A DNA stretch of 64,000 nucleotides. It comes from Flavobacterium chryseum. GTDB taxonomy: Bacteria > Bacteroidota > Bacteroidia > Flavobacteriales > Flavobacteriaceae. The stretch is taken from contig NZ_SNWW01000011.1 of assembly GCF_004362015.1 (NCBI RefSeq), positions 62,001 to 126,000 on the forward strand, written 5' to 3'. Shown here one piece after another: positions 60,180 through 64,000 of this stretch. The number at the start of each line of letters is the position of its first letter. The first letter of the stretch is position 1. The position numbers were made by a program, and so were the translations under genes. The notes beneath the pieces were generated by a model. That model was not told where the DNA came from. It saw only the letters and a program-made list of their open reading frames with translations, and made no database searches.

Positions 60180-61457
60180 TTATTTTTTAGTTTTAGATTT
60201 TTCTTTTAAATCAAAGACGCCTTGAATAGCCGTTAATTCTGCAATTTTTACAATTACATCCGTTGCTTTTTGAATACTTTCGACAGGAACATATTCGTAT
60301 TTTCCATGAAAATTATGTCCGCCAGCAAATATATTCGGGCAAGGCAATCCCATGTATGATAATTGAGAACCGTCAGTTCCGCCACGAATAGGTTTTATGA
60401 TAGGTTTAATGCCCAATTCTCTCATTGCTTTTTCGGCAATATCAACAATATGTTTTACCGGAAGCACTTTTTCTTTCATATTATAATACTGGTCTTTTAC
60501 TACAGCAGTTACAATATCTTCACCAAATTGTTTGGCGAACTTTTTGTTGATTTTTTTGGCAATTTTTTCAATTAAATCTTTTCTTTTTTCGAATTTTATT
60601 TTGTTGTGATCGCGAATAATCAATTCTAAAACAGTTTCTTCGATGTTTCCTGTTAAATGATTTACGTGAAAAAATCCTTCGTAACCTTTAGTTTCCTGAG
60701 GCGTTTCTCCTTTTGGTAATTCATTAATAAAATCATTGGCAATCAACAATGAATTAATCATTTTTCCTTTCGCATAACCAGGATGAACACTTTTTCCTTT
60801 GAAGGTAATTTTAGCTCCGGCTGCATTAAAGTTTTCATATTCCAATTCACCAATCTGGCTTCCATCCATAGTATAAGCCCATTGAGCGCCAAATTTCTGC
60901 ACATCAAAATGATGAGCGCCACGACCAATTTCTTCGTCAGGAGTAAATCCAATTCGGATTTTTCCGTGCTTAATTTCAGGATGCTGAATTAGATATTCCA
61001 TTGCAGAAACAATTTCAGTAATTCCGGCTTTATCATCGGCACCTAACAAAGTTGTTCCGTCGGTTGTAATGATCGTTTGCCCTTTGTATTGCAATAAGTC
61101 TTTGAAGTAATTTGGAGATAAAATAATATTTTTCTCTGCATTTAGAACAATATCTTTTCCGTCGTAATTCTCAATAATTTGAGGTTTTACATTTGCTCCG
61201 CTAAAATCCGGAGAAGTATCAAAATGCGAAACAAAACCAATAGTTGGTACTTCATGATCTACATTACTTGGCAAAGTTGCCATGATATAAGCTTTATCAT
61301 CGATCGTAACATCATCTAAGCCAATGGTTTTTAATTCTTCGACTAATTTATTGGCAAGATTCCATTGTTTTTCTGTACTTGGAGTTGTTTGTGAATTTGG
61401 GTCTGATTCAGTATCAATAGTTACGTAACTGATAAAACGATCTATAATATGTTGCAT
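60180..61457 (-). CDS. pepT: Peptidase T (tripeptide aminopeptidase)
   Basis: 425 residues from ATG 61457 (MQHIIDRFISYVTIDTESD); upstream in-frame sequence to 61562 lacks a conserved start. M20 metallopeptidase: GFVSHFDTSPDFSG, TTLLGADDKAGI (bridging Asp), FTPDEEIGRGAHHF (catalytic Glu) and the late RGGTDGSQLSYMGLPCPNIFAGGHNFHG. It removes amino-terminal residues from tripeptides in the cytoplasm using two zinc ions. Coupled to the next gene. Confidence 0.95.
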   Translation of the reverse strand: MQHIIDRFISYVTIDTESDPNSQTTPSTEKQWNLANKLVEELKTIGLDDVTIDDKAYIMATLPSNVDHEVPTIGFVSHFDTSPDFSGANVKPQIIENYDGKDIVLNAEKNIILSPNYFKDLLQYKGQTIITTDGTTLLGADDKAGITEIVSAMEYLIQHPEIKHGKIRIGFTPDEEIGRGAHHFDVQKFGAQWAYTMDGSQIGELEYENFNAAGAKITFKGKSVHPGYAKGKMINSLLIANDFINELPKGETPQETKGYEGFFHVNHLTGNIEETVLELIIRDHNKIKFEKRKDLIEKIAKKINKKFAKQFGEDIVTAVVKDQYYNMKEKVLPVKHIVDIAEKAMRELGIKPIIKPIRGGTDGSQLSYMGLPCPNIFAGGHNFHGKYEYVPVESIQKATDVIVKIAELTAIQGVFDLKEKSKTKK

Positions 61458-61543
61458 TTGTTTATTTTTAAGCAAAGATAAGCAAATATTTAGGCGTTTT
61501 AAAGCCGTAAATTTATCGAAACTGAAAATGAAGCAAAGAAATG

Positions 61544-61675
61544 TTTGCCACGAATTTCCCAAATTTTCACTAATAAATGTGTTCTGTAAAATTTAAAATC
61601 CAATTTCGCGAAATTTAGGTCGTCAAATTGGATTTGTACTTATTTTATTCGTGGAAATTCGTGAAATTCGTGGCA
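61544..61675. repeat. Nested inverted element (GCCACGAATTTC type)
   Basis: Outer arms: TGCCACGAATTTC near 61546-61558 and GAAATTCGTGGCA (61663-61675). Inner arms: AATCCAATTT (61597-61606) and AAATTGGATT (61625-61634). Between them a 14-bp palindrome AATTTCGCGAAATT (61602-61615). It follows the FGE-like gene. Confidence 0.82.
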
Positions 61676-61680
61676 GAAAA

Positions 61681-62820
61681 TTATTGAATACATCTAAAAC
61701 CAATATGGTTTGCAGGAGATTTATAATCACCTTTTCCTCTTGTGCCCACCATATAACGTGTACAATATTGGTCTGTACATAGAAATGACCCGCCACGTTG
61801 TACTTTTTTTGGTAAATCCGGTTCTCCCGGATCGTAAGGCGTATCAGGACCTTTAGGATTTTTGGCCACTTTTCCATCTTTACTAATAACGGAATAATAA
61901 TCTGCAGTATACCAGTCGTTTGTCCATTCCCAAACATTTCCTCCAATATCATAAAGACCATAAGGATTTGCCTGAAACTGAGCAGTTGGAGCTGTGCCAA
62001 TATAACCATCTTCACCTGTATCTCCTTTTTCTATCGGAAAGTGACCCTGGTAGATATTAGCCTGAAATTTTCCTTTTGGTTTTAATGTGCTTCCCCATGC
62101 ATAAAGCTGTCCTGATTTTCCGCCTCGCGCAGCAAATTCCCATTCGGCTTCTGTTGGTAATCTTTTCCCTGCCCATTTTGCATACGCAGCAGCATCGTCA
62201 TAAGAAACCTGAACAACAGGATAATTGCCTTTGCCTTTTATCGAACTCAGAGGTCCTTCAGGATGTCTCCAGTCAGCTCCGTGTACATAAGACCACCATT
62301 GCATGTAATTGTTTAAATCTACCTGTGCAGGAGTAGGAGTAAAGACAGCAGATCCTGCAACCAAATTTTCTAGAGGAGCAGTTGGAAACTCTTCATGCGT
62401 TGGTCTTATTTCTGCTAATGTTACATAACCGGTAGCTTTTACAAAAGCTTCAAATTGGTCGTTTGTAACTTCGGTTTTATCCATATAAAATCCGTCAACA
62501 TAAACTCTGTGAATTGGAGCAGCATCTTTTGTAACACCTTTAATACTGCATAAACTCTCATCTTCGACATTACTTCCCATCGAGAATTCTCCACCGGGAA
62601 TCCATACCATGCCTTTTGGAGTTTTATTTGCAGTCGGCCTGTTGTTATTTTCGATTGTTGGTTTAAACGCAGATTCTCCTGAAACATAAGGCGTTTCGGC
62701 ACAATCCATTGCTGCTATTTGTTTTTTTTCTGTTGGAACAATAATTTTAGTGTAACCATATGCAATTGAAATAATTGAAATAGTCAATATGGCAAAAATC
62801 CAATAGGTTTTATTTTTCAT
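61681..62820 (-). CDS. Formylglycine-generating-enzyme (SUMF1) family protein, exported
   Basis: 379 residues. A signal or anchor helix (about 6-25) implies an extracytoplasmic site. The FGE-sulfatase domain covers about 68-379: GMVWIPGGEFSMGS (70-83), RLPTEAEWEFAARGG (220-234), DIGGNVWEWTNDWY (291-304) and the end GFRCIQ. Unlike many SUMF1-like domains, it keeps two cysteines (Cys348 and Cys353, RGGSFLCTDQYC) at the spacing of the copper-binding pair in true FGE, which turns a sulfatase cysteine into formylglycine. No sulfatase gene is in the window. Confidence 0.88.
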   Translation of the reverse strand: MKNKTYWIFAILTISIISIAYGYTKIIVPTEKKQIAAMDCAETPYVSGESAFKPTIENNNRPTANKTPKGMVWIPGGEFSMGSNVEDESLCSIKGVTKDAAPIHRVYVDGFYMDKTEVTNDQFEAFVKATGYVTLAEIRPTHEEFPTAPLENLVAGSAVFTPTPAQVDLNNYMQWWSYVHGADWRHPEGPLSSIKGKGNYPVVQVSYDDAAAYAKWAGKRLPTEAEWEFAARGGKSGQLYAWGSTLKPKGKFQANIYQGHFPIEKGDTGEDGYIGTAPTAQFQANPYGLYDIGGNVWEWTNDWYTADYYSVISKDGKVAKNPKGPDTPYDPGEPDLPKKVQRGGSFLCTDQYCTRYMVGTRGKGDYKSPANHIGFRCIQ

Positions 62821-62928
62821 TATGGATAATTTTAGTTGGGAAGAAATTATTTAAACGAGGTAAATTTAAAAAAAATAACTTAATATATTCTATTAATTCT
62901 ATAGACTAACTAAAAAATATATAATTTG

Positions 62929-63897
62929 TTATTTATCTTCTTCCACAAGAACAACTTCATATTTGTCTTTACCATCAACCTTAACAGGTTGGTAATATGT
63001 TTCTCCAAATTTTACGTATTTCACATCGCCAATCGTTACTTCTTTTCCACCTTCTGGTAAATTATCTACTATGGTTCCGGCAGTTGGCGGAACTACTTTG
63101 TATGAACTTCCGTCTTTTTCATAGTAAGTTCCTCCGTAATAATAATTATTTACGGTTCCTGTATTTACCGTTTCAGCGCCACTCGGAATGTTGTTAACTG
63201 TTGCTCCAACGGGTGCGGGTACGGCCGTGTAACCTCCATTTGAAGGCGCATACCAAACTCCCTGATCATAATGATATTGATTGCTTTCTACACTCACTAC
63301 AATTGCGGTAACTGCCAAAGTAGCAATAAAAAATCCCCACGGATGATAAACAGGTCCATAATAAAAAGGTCTGTACGGATGAAAATAATACGGATGAAAA
63401 GTGTTGTATCTATAACCTCCATATCTGTATGGCGGACGATTGTAAACCACCACAGTATTTCTTCTTACGACAGTATTATGGTTATTATTGATATTGATAT
63501 CTCTGCTTCGGTCGATATTAACGTTATTATTTCGGCTTCTATCAACATTGTTATTGTTGATATTGGTATTTCTGTTACCGCTATTATTATTTATTGTGCT
63601 TTTATTTCTTGTGTTTGATGTAGAGGGTCTTGTACCAGTATTTACAGGCTGTTTAGTTCCGGAATTTCCAGAACCTGGTCTTGTTTGAGTGGTTGGTCTA
63701 TTTTGAGTTGCTGGTCTGGCTTTTGTAGCTGGTCTGGCTTTTGTAGCTGGTCTTGACTGAGTAGCACCTCCGGCTCTATGTACGCTTCCACCACCGCCAA
63801 CACGACGCTGTGCTATACTATCAAAAGAAATTAAAAAAAATGATCCGGCGAAACACAATAAGGCTGCTTTTCTGAGTTTTTTATTTATACTTTTCAT
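62929..63897 (-). CDS. Exported Asn/Pro-Thr-rich protein, DUF6515-like
   Basis: 322 residues from ATG 63897; the in-frame TTG at 63903 would only add two residues. A signal peptide (about 1-30) precedes a low-complexity part: (RPATKA/Q)n repeats coded by an 18-bp unit (63710-63745), then an Asn-rich stretch. A hydrophobic segment (WGFFIATLAVTAIVV, about 190-205) and a C-terminal Tyr-rich domain with two similar units (GATVNNIPSGAE and GTIVDNLPEGGK) follow. The layout matches the DUF6515 proteins of Bacteroidota. Function unknown; location is probably the envelope. Confidence 0.75.
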   Translation of the reverse strand: MKSINKKLRKAALLCFAGSFFLISFDSIAQRRVGGGGSVHRAGGATQSRPATKARPATKARPATQNRPTTQTRPGSGNSGTKQPVNTGTRPSTSNTRNKSTINNNSGNRNTNINNNNVDRSRNNNVNIDRSRDININNNHNTVVRRNTVVVYNRPPYRYGGYRYNTFHPYYFHPYRPFYYGPVYHPWGFFIATLAVTAIVVSVESNQYHYDQGVWYAPSNGGYTAVPAPVGATVNNIPSGAETVNTGTVNNYYYGGTYYEKDGSSYKVVPPTAGTIVDNLPEGGKEVTIGDVKYVKFGETYYQPVKVDGKDKYEVVLVEEDK

Positions 63898-64000
63898 TTT
63901 CAATGTTTTAGGGTCTTTAAAATTATGAAAAAAAAGTAAGAATATTTATAAAATTTGTAATCATTTTTGGTTTAAATCTTTTTTTATGATTTGATTGTCA

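Noticed and set aside
61458..61562. N-terminal extension of PepT
   Set aside because: The extra 35 residues show no conserved pattern, and the ATG at 61457 gives the known PepT start.
61681..62820. Gliding motility lipoprotein GldJ or GldK
   Set aside because: No lipobox, no gldLMN neighbours, and the cysteine pair is intact, unlike those proteins.

Overview
This 64 kb window is a stretch of chromosome from a Flavobacterium-like Bacteroidota. Supporting signs are the AT-rich sequence, the TAnnTTTG type -7 elements in front of many genes, a TonB-receptor/DUF4249 pair, a monomeric NADP isocitrate dehydrogenase, a DUF3276 PurA-like protein, and many lipoproteins with short signal peptides. I see no rRNA, tRNA, CRISPR array, prophage or classical defence island. 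The window is core metabolism and housekeeping with small accessory genes between.

Layout. 1-5.2 kb: the 3' end of a DsbD-type thiol-disulfide reductase, an ammonium transporter, a Gfo/Idh/MocA oxidoreductase and a ComM/YifB ATPase. 5.3-14.4 kb: a frameshifted SnoaL-like gene, an ABC-F ATPase with a long structured leader, a GNAT acetyltransferase, a DUF1801 protein, and a run of lipoproteins and small membrane proteins ending in a PAP2 phosphatase. 14.6-23.8 kb: lysA, gltB-gltD, and sucC reading away. 24-34 kb: DUF1456, dipeptide epimerase, two alpha/beta hydrolases, TerB-like protein, uvrB, a ParE/RelE-type toxin-antitoxin pair, rlmF, thiamine pyrophosphokinase, DinB-like and GyrI-like proteins. 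33.7-41 kb: DUF4249/TonB receptor, icd, rplS and trmD. 41-47 kb (mostly + strand): a lipoprotein, a Y1 transposase behind a hairpin array, FMN reductase, TAT-exported TIM-barrel protein, cupin, MFS transporter, a cyclophilin-FKBP fusion and a cytochrome c lipoprotein. 47-54 kb: a GreA/Rnk-like protein, a redoxin, an alpha/beta hydrolase, CsaA, and a four-gene minus-strand cluster with a GH3 glucosidase and an esterase. 54-64 kb: DUF3276, an ABC exporter, leucine-type dehydrogenase, nusB, yajC, a YdeI-like protein, pepT, a formylglycine-generating-enzyme-like protein and a DUF6515-like repeat protein.

Functional links. Amt, GltBD and the leucine-type dehydrogenase cover ammonium uptake and amino-nitrogen exchange. 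LysA and the dipeptide epimerase touch diaminopimelate and murein-peptide metabolism. SucC and Icd are TCA enzymes. The GH3 glucosidase and its esterase look like an oligosaccharide utilisation pair.

The most unusual layer is between the genes. I count about a dozen inverted or palindromic intergenic elements from several unrelated sequence families: a 29-nt REP-like arm present twice exactly, AACCGCAAAG-type, GGGACAAAGG-type, GCCACGAATTTC-type, a 22-bp perfect hairpin, and a four-hairpin array in front of the Y1 transposase. All of them lie in gaps that follow at least one gene 3' end, and none lies in the six divergent (promoter-promoter) gaps. The hairpin/transposase unit (41602-42346), the ABC-F leader (7377-7495) and the FGE-like protein with an intact cysteine pair (61681-62820) are the best leads.
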